DNA of 64,000 nucleotides from a virus. The notes below the pieces were generated by a model. The model searched no databases, was not told where the DNA came from, and saw only the letters and a list, made by a program, of their open reading frames with translations. Positions 54,836-63,520 of the stretch are shown piece after piece. The stretch is from positions 1 to 64,000 of the IMG/VR virus record IMGVR_UViG_3300044845_000594; one strand, given 5' to 3'. Each line of letters begins with the position of its first letter. The stretch's first letter is position 1. A program made the translations under genes and the position numbers.

Positions 54836-57783
54836 TGGCAAAACAAATATTTAGATATCCACCTGCTCCACCTGTAGGAACTTTAACTGCGTTTGACAAC
54901 ATAGTTGGATTACAGTTGGTGACAGGAGGTGGATTAACACAAGGAAACTTTCAGTTTACAACTGCCATTTATGAAAAGGTAAATCGTAATTTTGATTTAG
55001 GTGTTTTCTCACAACTTTATAATTTAGAAAATTTAAATATTGAAGATGTTGAACAAACAAAAAAAATCATACAAAAAAACTTTTCAGTATATCCAAATTT
55101 TGATATATCACAAGTAACGAGTTTTACGTTGTATGGTTCACTTCAAAAAAGATTATCAGCGTCCGTAACAAAAATAATAAGTTATTTTCCGGCGGCCTTA
55201 GAAGTAAGAGGAACGACTCTGTCATTTACAACAGGATACACCGCTACAAATATTGCTTTTGACCCTATTGAAAATTTAACAACGTTTGATGTTGATGTTC
55301 CGTGGATAGTTAATCCTTTTGACATTGACTTCTCTGTAAACGCAGCAAGAAACATTCAAGTTAGACCTATAAAAGTTTCAAAATACCGTGATTTAACAAA
55401 TAACTACGAAAACTTTAGTTTATATTTTTCTGCTCTTACAACAGAATACCCTGTAGTTGATTTTATACCTTCAGCGACATTAACAGCAGGAACAATTACA
55501 TTCACAGTTGAAGGTGACCCTTTTTCAGGACAAACAATTTCAACAGAAACATTTATAGTAAAACCAAATACACAAAAAACTGCTGAAATATTCCAAGATG
55601 ATTTTGATGAGGTTGAGGATTTTATATTAAATAGAAATAGCCAACCAAAGTATACTGCGATTTTTGAGTACCCATACTACGATTCAGATGGGATTTTTAC
55701 ATTAAAAGTACAAAGTGTAACATGGGTATTGGACGGTTTATGGAATTTAGATATTGTGACATCTAATTTTGACACGTATTTAACAACTTTAAGTGAAATC
55801 GCACTTAATCTTGACGATTACAAAACCAATTTGATTTCAAGATTTCTAACAACAGGGGCATTCAAGGACTTTGACACTCAGGACCAAAAGATGGAAAAAA
55901 TTCTACAAATATATGGTAGAAGTTTTGATGAGGTTAAAAAGTTTATTGATGCCTTGGCGAATATGAACTCAGTGAACTATGTTGTGGGAAATGATATACC
56001 ATCACAGTTACTAACTAATTTAGCACAAACCTTGGGGGTAAATACAAATATATCGCCAATTAATAACGACCAATTATTAGATGCGGTGTTTAGTACAACA
56101 ACCGACCAAATTTATTCAGGTCAAGCAGAAGAAAAAACACCATCAGAATTAAACTATCAATATTTTAGAAATGTAATTCTAAACTCAGCATATATGTTTA
56201 AATCCAAAGGAACAAGAACATCTTTGGAATACATAATGAGATTGATTGGTGCACCTGAAGCAATAACAGAATTTAATGAAGTTGTGTATTTGGTCGATTC
56301 AAAAATTAATGTGGACCAATTTAAAGAAAATTATGCTAAAATAAGTGGAGGTACGGTTTATGTTGAAAAACCTGCATTAGACCCAACAAATACATTTTCT
56401 ATTCAAGGAGTAACATATACCGGATTTACAACAAACGGAGAAGTGCAAACTGTAACAACGTCAAGAAATGATTATGGTATTTCTGACGATGGTTACCCTA
56501 AGTCACCAACACAGACAGATGATTACTTTTTCCAAAAAGGTTCAGGTTGGTTTGAATCTAGCCCAAAACACAGGTCACCACAAGTTGTCGATTTAGAAAA
56601 TTCACAACTTGACCAAAACGTACCAAGTGTTGTAACACAACTACAACCTTTTTCATATGGTCAAGAATACTTAGACAGGTTTACTAAGTTTCCATTTTTG
56701 AATGAAGGGTATACAATAACAAAAATTTACGACAACCAAAAGTCTTGGTCCGTTGACGACATAGGAAACAGAAAAAATAATTCAAACTTTAATGGGGTTG
56801 ATTACACCATTACAAACGACAAACAACTTATAAACTCAAAAAATATTGAATTAAATATTAATATGGGTCAAGGGTTAGTTTATGATGTGTGGGATATGTG
56901 TGTTAAATACGATTACCCAATTCCAAATACCGGTTTAACGTCACCTTATCCATATCCAGGAGCGATAGATTGGACTTTTGTAAACCCACAACCAAAACAA
57001 AAAACATTTTTTGAATTTGCTCAATCGTTCTTTACCAACATGATTAATGTTAGAAATAGACAAACAATTTTCGACGGTAAGACAGGTGGTTACCCTACAC
57101 TTCAATCAATATATTGGAAATACCTTCAATCACAACAAACAGTAGGAATACCTTCCAATCAATTTACCTATCAAAAAATGATAGACTATACATTAGGTAT
57201 TGGTGATTATTGGCAAAGATTATTGGAACAGTTGGTTCCTGCAACAACACTTTGGCTCACGGGCCAAAAAATGGAAAACTCAATTTTCCATAGACAAAAA
57301 TTCATATGGAGAAGACAAAGAGGATGTCAATTTATACAAGTTGAATGTGTACCTTGTACATTTGACGGTCAGTTATTTGGATATGATTGTATAGACCAAA
57401 CTTTAAGATGTGAATTAAACTTTGACAGTCCACAAACTTATCTAACACAAGTTTTAAGTGCGGTTGTAAAACAGAGTGGGTACACTCAAGCCAATTGTGA
57501 TTTAACAAGTATAGTATCGGAGTGGTTTGTGGATTGTAGATTAGACAGTACGATTTTAGTTCAAGAGCAATTCTACACAGGATATGGTTTTTATGATGTG
57601 CCAACGGTTGCTCAAATAACAGCGGCAATTGATGACAAATTACAAGAATTATATAATCATGGACTAAACTATTATTTTGCGGGTAAAACTTTAGTAATAA
57701 GTAATTCAACTTGTTATGATGACTTCACAAATAAAAAACTGTACTTAAATATAGGTATAAACGCTAGTATAAATTGTAATTAA
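54835..57783 (+). CDS. Baseplate protein with phage tail protein I-like region
   Basis: A 982-residue protein. Residues about 345-480 match the P2 gpI pattern: FKDFDTQDQKMEKILQIYGRSFDEVKKFID, then LLTNLAQTLGVN, and YFRNVILNSAYMFKSKGTRTSLEYIMRLIGAPE, which is the conserved KGTxxxLxxxLxxxG block. P2 gpI and the N-terminal part of T4 gp7 are wedge proteins that carry fibres, so this may be the real gp7 analogue. N-terminal and C-terminal parts are added; the C-terminus has several Cys (CQFIQVECVPCTFDG). It is coupled to the upstream gene and to the SprB-like fibre gene downstream (TAATG). Confidence 0.65.
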   Translation: MAKQIFRYPPAPPVGTLTAFDNIVGLQLVTGGGLTQGNFQFTTAIYEKVNRNFDLGVFSQLYNLENLNIEDVEQTKKIIQKNFSVYPNFDISQVTSFTLYGSLQKRLSASVTKIISYFPAALEVRGTTLSFTTGYTATNIAFDPIENLTTFDVDVPWIVNPFDIDFSVNAARNIQVRPIKVSKYRDLTNNYENFSLYFSALTTEYPVVDFIPSATLTAGTITFTVEGDPFSGQTISTETFIVKPNTQKTAEIFQDDFDEVEDFILNRNSQPKYTAIFEYPYYDSDGIFTLKVQSVTWVLDGLWNLDIVTSNFDTYLTTLSEIALNLDDYKTNLISRFLTTGAFKDFDTQDQKMEKILQIYGRSFDEVKKFIDALANMNSVNYVVGNDIPSQLLTNLAQTLGVNTNISPINNDQLLDAVFSTTTDQIYSGQAEEKTPSELNYQYFRNVILNSAYMFKSKGTRTSLEYIMRLIGAPEAITEFNEVVYLVDSKINVDQFKENYAKISGGTVYVEKPALDPTNTFSIQGVTYTGFTTNGEVQTVTTSRNDYGISDDGYPKSPTQTDDYFFQKGSGWFESSPKHRSPQVVDLENSQLDQNVPSVVTQLQPFSYGQEYLDRFTKFPFLNEGYTITKIYDNQKSWSVDDIGNRKNNSNFNGVDYTITNDKQLINSKNIELNINMGQGLVYDVWDMCVKYDYPIPNTGLTSPYPYPGAIDWTFVNPQPKQKTFFEFAQSFFTNMINVRNRQTIFDGKTGGYPTLQSIYWKYLQSQQTVGIPSNQFTYQKMIDYTLGIGDYWQRLLEQLVPATTLWLTGQKMENSIFHRQKFIWRRQRGCQFIQVECVPCTFDGQLFGYDCIDQTLRCELNFDSPQTYLTQVLSAVVKQSGYTQANCDLTSIVSEWFVDCRLDSTILVQEQFYTGYGFYDVPTVAQITAAIDDKLQELYNHGLNYYFAGKTLVISNSTCYDDFTNKKLYLNIGINASINCN

Positions 57784-60086
57784 TGGCTTGTTTTTCGGGT
57801 TTAACGGATGGGGTATATAGGTACTATGATTGTTGTGGTAACTTTGTAGTTGGAGTTTCTTTAGGGGAAACTATTTGTTTTGATAGTGCGTACTCAGCAT
57901 CAACATTTGGTGTTTATAACACAATGTCCGCTTGTACACCAACTTGCGATGACCAACCATTAGGACTAACATTTACAATCACAGGTACATGCTCATCCCC
58001 AACGGGTTCTGTAACATTTTCACCATATGGTGGAATACCTCCATACACAATAGATAATATACAACCTGGTGGAATAAGTGCTCAAACGTCATCAAGTCCA
58101 ATAACATTTTCAGGATTAACCGCCGACACCTATGTGTTTAGGTTAAATGATTCTGAAGGGTTTGAAAATAACGAATTATATATAAACGTTATTATAACAG
58201 GTTGTTTTTATACTGACATTATTGACGTAACACCAACCACATGTGGAGAAAATAATGGAACACTAACTGTAAGTGCCGACTCTCAAATGTCGCCTTATAC
58301 TTTAATATTATCCACATCAGGAGGTACTGTTGAATCACAAGTAACAACTTTGTTCCCTTATACATTCACAAATCTATCTGCGGACACATATTTTGTTCAA
58401 GTTGTGGATTATGGGTTGTCAACTGCAACAACATCTAACGCAATTGTTTCATCCTCTTCAAATTTTGATTTTGGTTTTTGGAAAGTAAATACGTCTACTT
58501 GTGTGATTAATGAAGGTAAACTTTCAATCACAGGACTTACAGGAACATCACCTTACACATATCTTTGGAATAACGGTGAGACGGGTCAAACAATAACAGG
58601 TTTAACAATTGGAACTTATAGTTGTACTGTAACTGATGGTAATGGTTGTGTGGTGACTAAAAGTGATACTATAGGTGAAGCCGACCCACTTGGAGTTGGT
58701 ATTGTTACTTCTGTAAATCCTTCTTGTTTTTCATCAGACGGTAGTATTACATTTACAATTACAGGGGGTAGTGTCCCTTATTATTATTCCGCCAGCACAT
58801 CACAAGTAGGGTATACATTAAGCGATACATTAACCTTATCAGGTTTATCAAGTGGAAATTACAATTTAGAAATTACAGATGCGAACTTTTGTAAACAAAT
58901 AATAAGTGCATTTATTAATGCTGAAAATTCATTTTTTATAGTTGATACGGTAGTAACTAATTCTAATTGTAGTCAACAACTTGGTTCATTAACTGTTTCA
59001 TTACAAGGTTCAAATAATTTTTATAGTTATATATTATCGGGACAAACGAACGGTTTAGTATATACCAATACAACACAAAGTTTAACTAGTACGTTTTCAG
59101 GTTTAACAAATGATACGTATGACTTAATTATATCTGCAACAGGAACAAACTGTGAATACACAACAACTGTTACGTTGGCATCTACTGATAAGTTTGAAAT
59201 AAGTGCAACAACAACTGGTTCAACATGTTCACAAAATGATGGTGTTTTACAAGTTCAAGTTGGGACTGGTTACACATCACCTTTGGACTATATATTAAGT
59301 GACGGTCAATCAGTATTAGATACATCATTATCTTCATATACCTTTAATAATTTAGTGGCTGGTAGTTATACTCTTACAGTTGTTGATGCAGATGGATGTC
59401 AAATTGATGAACAAGTAACAATATCAACGGGAGGTAGTTTAATTAGTGCAATATCAACAACACAATGTTATGGTGGTCAAAATGGAACTGCGCAAGTATT
59501 AATATACGACGGAGAACCAACATTTAGTTATGATTGGTCAGATAATGTTCCGTCAGGACAAACGGGTTCAACTATATCCGGTTTAACCGCCGGTACGTAT
59601 TCTGTTGAAGTTACAGACAGTCGCGGATGTTCACAAACTCACAATTTTACAATCACATGTTCAGGAAATAATGTAACAACATACTCTGTTGTTGAATTGT
59701 GTCAAAATGAATTTGCAACAACAGTTGGGGCTAAACGTGGATTTTTAGAAATGTTAAATGAGGGGTATATTGATGTTACAAGTGGATATACGGGATGTAG
59801 TTTAAATACTGCAGAATTTATACTTGAAATGAATATTAACGGAAGTGCATTTACTCAAACATTCTATACCGCAACAACATTGAATGATGTTCCACAAGAC
59901 ACTGTTTGGCAATCAACAATAGAAGGGATATTAAGTGGTGTTACTGATATTAGTAGTTATACTATAAGTTTGACAGATAATACAATTCACATTGAATCAA
60001 ATTGTGAGGGAGACACCGACCCATTGGCTGATGCTAACTTCACTTTAGAATTAACAATAGACTACGATGTAACTTGTTATACATAG
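57783..60086 (+). CDS. Tail fibre/adhesin made of SprB-like repeats
   Basis: A 767-residue protein. After an N-terminal Cys-rich attachment domain (about 1-60), seven repeats of roughly 75-85 residues follow. The third, fifth and seventh are near-canonical SprB repeats (TCxxNxGxLSITGLTGTSPYTYLWNNGETG, then GLTIGTYSCTVTDGNGC), known from gliding adhesins of flavobacteria. Each has the Pro-Tyr-x-Tyr/Trp core and a Tyr-x-(V/L)-x-V-x-D-x-x-G-C end. The C-terminal 130 residues are a separate domain. It is probably a long fibre that binds the host surface. It ends with TAG, unlike most neighbours (TAA); the next ATG follows in the same frame without a gap. Confidence 0.75.
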   Translation: MACFSGLTDGVYRYYDCCGNFVVGVSLGETICFDSAYSASTFGVYNTMSACTPTCDDQPLGLTFTITGTCSSPTGSVTFSPYGGIPPYTIDNIQPGGISAQTSSSPITFSGLTADTYVFRLNDSEGFENNELYINVIITGCFYTDIIDVTPTTCGENNGTLTVSADSQMSPYTLILSTSGGTVESQVTTLFPYTFTNLSADTYFVQVVDYGLSTATTSNAIVSSSSNFDFGFWKVNTSTCVINEGKLSITGLTGTSPYTYLWNNGETGQTITGLTIGTYSCTVTDGNGCVVTKSDTIGEADPLGVGIVTSVNPSCFSSDGSITFTITGGSVPYYYSASTSQVGYTLSDTLTLSGLSSGNYNLEITDANFCKQIISAFINAENSFFIVDTVVTNSNCSQQLGSLTVSLQGSNNFYSYILSGQTNGLVYTNTTQSLTSTFSGLTNDTYDLIISATGTNCEYTTTVTLASTDKFEISATTTGSTCSQNDGVLQVQVGTGYTSPLDYILSDGQSVLDTSLSSYTFNNLVAGSYTLTVVDADGCQIDEQVTISTGGSLISAISTTQCYGGQNGTAQVLIYDGEPTFSYDWSDNVPSGQTGSTISGLTAGTYSVEVTDSRGCSQTHNFTITCSGNNVTTYSVVELCQNEFATTVGAKRGFLEMLNEGYIDVTSGYTGCSLNTAEFILEMNINGSAFTQTFYTATTLNDVPQDTVWQSTIEGILSGVTDISSYTISLTDNTIHIESNCEGDTDPLADANFTLELTIDYDVTCYT

Positions 60087-60296
60087 ATGCCGTACTCAGT
60101 TGACATAACAGGATTGACAGGAGGAACACCACCCGTTAGTTATTACGTTTGTGATGAAAACGGAAATAATTGTTCATTACTTGGTACAACACTTACCGTT
60201 TATGTTTTATCTGCATTTTATTCTGCAGCAAATACCTTAATAATAAAAGCGATTGATGGTAATGGTTGTGAAACTTTTTATGAAATAAATTGTTAA
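60087..60296 (+). CDS. Single SprB-like module, fibre-associated
   Basis: A 69-residue protein that is one Ig-like module (TGLTGGTPPVSYYVCDENGNNC, then ANTLIIKAIDGNGCETFYEINC), similar to the ends of the repeats in the upstream fibre. It starts directly after the upstream TAG and is in the same frame, so it may come from a once-longer fibre or be made by read-through. The next similar gene follows after three bases. Confidence 0.55.
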   Translation: MPYSVDITGLTGGTPPVSYYVCDENGNNCSLLGTTLTVYVLSAFYSAANTLIIKAIDGNGCETFYEINC

Positions 60297-60299
60297 TAT

Positions 60300-60587
60300 A
60301 TGAATATACAAATAACAGGAGTAACTAGCGGATTAAGTCCTTATGATGTTTTCATTTGTGACCCATCAAATACCTATTGTTTTTATGTGTCAGGAGTTAC
60401 TTCAATACCACCAAATGTAGTTATTAATTCAGAATCTTTTTTTCCAAATGAAGATGTTATATATATAAAAATTATAGATGCTAATGGTTGTATCATGGAA
60501 ATAGAAGTGGATTGTGGAAGTTATTTATTACAAGAAACTGGTTTTTATATATTACAGGAAGATGGTTTTAGAATCAAAATAACTTAA
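60300..60587 (+). CDS. Single SprB-like module with C-terminal tail
   Basis: A 95-residue protein, a paralogue of the 69-residue module just upstream: both have a TGVTSGLSP-like start, a Cys pair and the end (I/K)IIDANGC. Its tail (LLQETGFYILQEDGFRI) is a short repeated strand pair that could cap a fibre. It is also in the same frame as the two upstream genes. A small fibre or adaptor subunit is likely. Confidence 0.55.
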   Translation: MNIQITGVTSGLSPYDVFICDPSNTYCFYVSGVTSIPPNVVINSESFFPNEDVIYIKIIDANGCIMEIEVDCGSYLLQETGFYILQEDGFRIKIT

Positions 60588-60591
60588 ATAA

Positions 60592-60599
60592 TATTTATC
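60592..60599 (+). promoter_or_regulatory. Late-promoter-like element (TATTTATC)
   Basis: TATTTATC, 11 bases before the start codon of the collagen-like fibre gene. Confidence 0.35.
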
Positions 60600-60610
60600 T
60601 ATAAAAGACT

Positions 60611-61393
60611 ATGCCGGATTTACCAATATCATCCTTACCTGCAGCATCGACAGGTTACTCTAATTCATTATTGGTAATTGTAAATTACAATCCAATAATA
60701 TCAGGTAGAACAGAAGCAGTACCATTTAGTGCTATAACTGCATCAATTGCCGGAACTTCAGGCACAAATGGAACTAATGGGTCTTCAGGAACCAGTGGTA
60801 CAAATGGAACTAGCGGGTCCTCGGGAACTAACGGTACAAGTGGAACTAGCGGAACTAACGGCACAAGCGGAACTAACGGAACCAGTGGTACAAATGGTAC
60901 TAGCGGAACTAACGGAACCAGTGGCGTCGATGGTAGTGGTAGAGCATGGGGGTCTTTTTTGTCCACAACGGACCAATATGTTTCAAGTACCTCTAGTGCG
61001 TTTTCTATGAGTGCGGACACCAATACTGGTTCTAATGGTGTAACATTATCGGCAAATACAAAATTTGTTGTTGCAAGTGCCGGTGTTTATAATTTACAAT
61101 TTTCCGCTCAATTAGAATCAACAGGTGGTGGTTCAGCACAAACTATGGATATATGGTTAGCTAAAAATGGTAGTAATGTTACTAACTCAAATACACAAGT
61201 TGTCGTAAATTCTAATAATGGTAGAACTGTAGCTGCTTGGAATTTTGTAATAGACCTTTCAGCCAATGAATTTTTAGAATTAAAATTTAGAGTAGATGAC
61301 ACAAGATTAGGTTTACAATATGATGCAGGACCTTTTACATCACCCACTAGACCGGCCATTCCATCTTTGATTGTTACAATCACACAAGTTTAA
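60611..61393 (+). CDS. Collagen-like tail fibre with C1q-like head
   Basis: A 260-residue protein. Residues 1-47 are the attachment end. Residues 48-110 are 21 Gly-X-Y triplets, nearly all GTS or GTN, with no Pro; this would form a collagen-like triple helix. Residues 116-260 resemble a trimeric C1q/TNF or BclA-type head (FVVASAGVYNLQFSAQLES, then MDIWLAKNGSNV, LSANEFLELKFRVDD, and PSLIVTITQV). Such heads bind receptors or close the trimer. Thr-, Ser- and Asn-rich triplets are good glycosylation acceptors, and two glycosyltransferase genes follow directly. The triple helix is stabilised by Thr/Asn rather than hydroxyproline, as in some bacterial collagens. A fibre tip or tail-surface spike is inferred. 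Confidence 0.75.
   Translation: MPDLPISSLPAASTGYSNSLLVIVNYNPIISGRTEAVPFSAITASIAGTSGTNGTNGSSGTSGTNGTSGSSGTNGTSGTSGTNGTSGTNGTSGTNGTSGTNGTSGVDGSGRAWGSFLSTTDQYVSSTSSAFSMSADTNTGSNGVTLSANTKFVVASAGVYNLQFSAQLESTGGGSAQTMDIWLAKNGSNVTNSNTQVVVNSNNGRTVAAWNFVIDLSANEFLELKFRVDDTRLGLQYDAGPFTSPTRPAIPSLIVTITQV
60752..60940 (+). repeat. Gly-Thr-Ser/Asn collagen-like triplet repeat
   Basis: 21 in-frame triplets with the order GTS/GTN, encoded by near-identical nine-base DNA units (GGAACTAGC-like). It causes the long antisense frames in this area. DNA repetition suggests length variation by slippage. Confidence 0.85.
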
Positions 61394-61418
61394 TTATTTA
61401 TTTTTAGTCTTGAGGTAT

Positions 61419-61426
61419 TATTTTTG
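61419..61426 (+). promoter_or_regulatory. Possible -7 box (TATTTTTG) before glycosyltransferases
   Basis: TATTTTTG exactly fits the Bacteroidota -7 consensus TAnnTTTG, 14 bases before the start at 61441. No clear TTG lies at the right distance, so support is weak. Confidence 0.3.
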
Positions 61427-61440
61427 TTTAAAATGATAAT

Positions 61441-62682
61441 ATGAAAATATTTGTCCAAATTGCGTCTTATAGAGACCCCGAACTTTTACCGACAATCAGA
61501 GACTGCATTTCAAAGGCAAAAAACCCTGAGAATTTAACCTTTGGTATTTGTTGGCAACGAGATGAAAATGAATCTATGGGAGAATTTGCAAATGACGAAA
61601 GATTCAAAATATTAGATTATCATTGGTCAAAAAGTAAAGGACTGTGTTGGGCTCGTTCAGAAATTCAAAAATTATGGAACGGAGAAGAATACACATTACA
61701 ATTAGATTCACACCATAGATTCTTACAGGATTGGGATATTGAGTTGATTGAAATGATGAAAATGACAGGTTCAAAAAAACCAATCATTACTGCATATGCA
61801 GGCATGTATGAACCCAAAACTAATAAATTATTAAATGTTGAGCCATACAAAATGGTTGCATCTAACTTCACACCGGGAGGAACAATTATGTTTAGACCTC
61901 ACGAAATTCCAAATTGGAAAGAGTTAGATAAACCAATACCTGCAAGATTTGTTAGTGGTCACTTTTTCTTTACGATTGGAAAACATTGTGAAGAATATAA
62001 GTATGACCCCAACATTTACTTTGCTGGTGATGAAATCAGTTTATCTATTAGGTCATATACATTAGGTTATGATTTATTTCACCCACATAAAACAGTTGTT
62101 TGGCATGAATACACAAGAGAAGGTAGAACAAAACATTGGACGGATTTTAATGAGGAAAACAAACAAAGTGGGGTAGTTGAAGAACCATGGTGGGAAATGG
62201 ATACTAAGTCCAAAATAAGACTTAGACACATGTTACAAGAAGAAGACCATGGTATTGACTTGGGGGAATATGGATTAGGTAATGTAAGAACTCATCGTGA
62301 TTATGAATTGTATGCGGGTATTAATTTTTTAGATAGAAAATTACATCCAAAGACATTGAAAGGTGAAAATCCACCCATTAATGATGAAACTGATTGGCAT
62401 AAAAAAGAAAGTTTTATGTTTACATACAATATAATTGTTCCAAGATTAGAAGCCCCTGAAGATGATTATGATTTTTGGGCAATTTCATTTTTGGACGATT
62501 TAGGAAATGAAATTTATAGACAAGATGCCAATAGTAATGAAATCAAAGAATTGTATGAAGTAAAAAGTGATTACGTAAATATAAAAAGAACATTCTTGGT
62601 GGATAGAACAACAAAAAGTTGGTCAATTTGGATACACCATAGACAAAGTGGTTGGGTTAAACAAATTACAGGTGAAATATGA
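61441..62682 (+). CDS. Glycosyltransferase, GT60-like (GlcNAc-transferase family)
   Basis: A 413-residue cytoplasmic enzyme. KIFVQIASYRDPEL is the typical start of the GT60 family (Skp1-type polypeptide GlcNAc-transferases). LQLDSHHRF (D89-S90-H91) is the DXD-like metal/nucleotide-sugar site, and YFAGDEISLSIR is the conserved acceptor-side motif. HWSKSKGLCWARS is another family block. The family adds GlcNAc to hydroxyproline, but homologues modify other protein residues. Residues after about 300 form an extra C-terminal beta domain. It lies directly after the collagen-like fibre and overlaps the second transferase by four bases (ATGA). A role in glycosylating the fibre is inferred. Confidence 0.8.
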   Translation: MKIFVQIASYRDPELLPTIRDCISKAKNPENLTFGICWQRDENESMGEFANDERFKILDYHWSKSKGLCWARSEIQKLWNGEEYTLQLDSHHRFLQDWDIELIEMMKMTGSKKPIITAYAGMYEPKTNKLLNVEPYKMVASNFTPGGTIMFRPHEIPNWKELDKPIPARFVSGHFFFTIGKHCEEYKYDPNIYFAGDEISLSIRSYTLGYDLFHPHKTVVWHEYTREGRTKHWTDFNEENKQSGVVEEPWWEMDTKSKIRLRHMLQEEDHGIDLGEYGLGNVRTHRDYELYAGINFLDRKLHPKTLKGENPPINDETDWHKKESFMFTYNIIVPRLEAPEDDYDFWAISFLDDLGNEIYRQDANSNEIKELYEVKSDYVNIKRTFLVDRTTKSWSIWIHHRQSGWVKQITGEI

Positions 62683-63476
62683 ATATAGGGGTTTTTTACC
62701 AATCAGGTCATAAATTAGTTGCTTGTTATAAAGCAATTGAACAGTTTAGAAAATTTTATCCAAACGCACCAATTTCTTTATTTGAAGATGGTTCGGAGTT
62801 ATTAGAGCCTGTGGCAAAAAAATTTAATTGTGACTACACTTGGATTAAACAACAAGGAGTTAATAACCTACATTCAGGTAAAGTTTTTGTTGATAAAGAT
62901 GGATTATATCGGTGGTTGACAAGAATATATGAGGCTTGTCTAACAACACTTAAAGACGTTGAATGGATTATTCATTATGAAGATGATGTTTGGTGTAAAT
63001 GTGAAATAACAATACCACCAAAGTTTGATATATCAGGAGCTTATGGACCATATTACACAAAAGAATTGTATGAATATCTAAAAAATAAATTTAATATTAA
63101 AGACAACTCAAGACACGTTTGGAGTGAATTAGGGTCTTTAGAAAATTATGGGGCTTGTGGTGGTGCAATTTTCAATAGAGAAAAGTTTATAGAAATATAT
63201 AATAGATTAGGTGAAGTACCTTGGGACGAAATATATAAATTAGACTCAAGGCCTGTGGAGTGGTGTGATGCAACTCTTTCATTTTTATTTCAATTTTTTG
63301 GATTTACTTGGGGACCATGGGATGATTGGTCACAATACGAAGACAAAAATATAGGAAATTGGTGGGATAAAACAGGATGGTCAGTACCTATGGAAGAACA
63401 AAAAGATGTTGCATTTATTCATGCATACAAACATTTTTACTGTTATAAACCTGAAGAAATAAATTTGGAGTTTTAA
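62679..63476 (+). CDS. Second glycosyltransferase, GT-A-like
   Basis: A 265-residue protein. Starting MNIGVFYQSGHKLVACYKAI and IIHYEDDVWC (E101-D102-D103) is the DXD-like site of a GT-A fold. LSFLFQFFGFTWGPWDDWSQ and DVAFIHAYKHFYC are conserved-looking acceptor-site segments. No signal peptide. It starts in the stop of the GT60-like gene (ATGA), so the two are translated together and may act in sequence on the same glycan. Sugar donor and acceptor are not known. Confidence 0.65.
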   Translation: MNIGVFYQSGHKLVACYKAIEQFRKFYPNAPISLFEDGSELLEPVAKKFNCDYTWIKQQGVNNLHSGKVFVDKDGLYRWLTRIYEACLTTLKDVEWIIHYEDDVWCKCEITIPPKFDISGAYGPYYTKELYEYLKNKFNIKDNSRHVWSELGSLENYGACGGAIFNREKFIEIYNRLGEVPWDEIYKLDSRPVEWCDATLSFLFQFFGFTWGPWDDWSQYEDKNIGNWWDKTGWSVPMEEQKDVAFIHAYKHFYCYKPEEINLEF

Positions 63477-63497
63477 ATGCAAAAAAAAACTTTGGGT

Positions 63498-63505
63498 TAT
63501 TTATA
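63498..63505 (+). promoter_or_regulatory. Late-promoter-like TATTTATA element
   Basis: An exact TATTTATA, 15 bases before the start of the last, partial gene. Confidence 0.5.
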
Positions 63506-63520
63506 TAAAAAGAAAATTTA

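Noticed and set aside
57783-60587. TAG recoded as an amino acid across the phage genome
   Set aside because: TAG ends several well-supported genes at the right place (for example uvsX at 36652 and the HAD gene at 16531), so TAG is used as a normal stop.
60752-60940. CRISPR-like array
   Set aside because: The repeats are coding triplets without spacers of constant length.
60685-61023. Long antisense frame with Val-Pro-Leu repeats
   Set aside because: It is the complement of the collagen-like triplets and has no start signal of its own.
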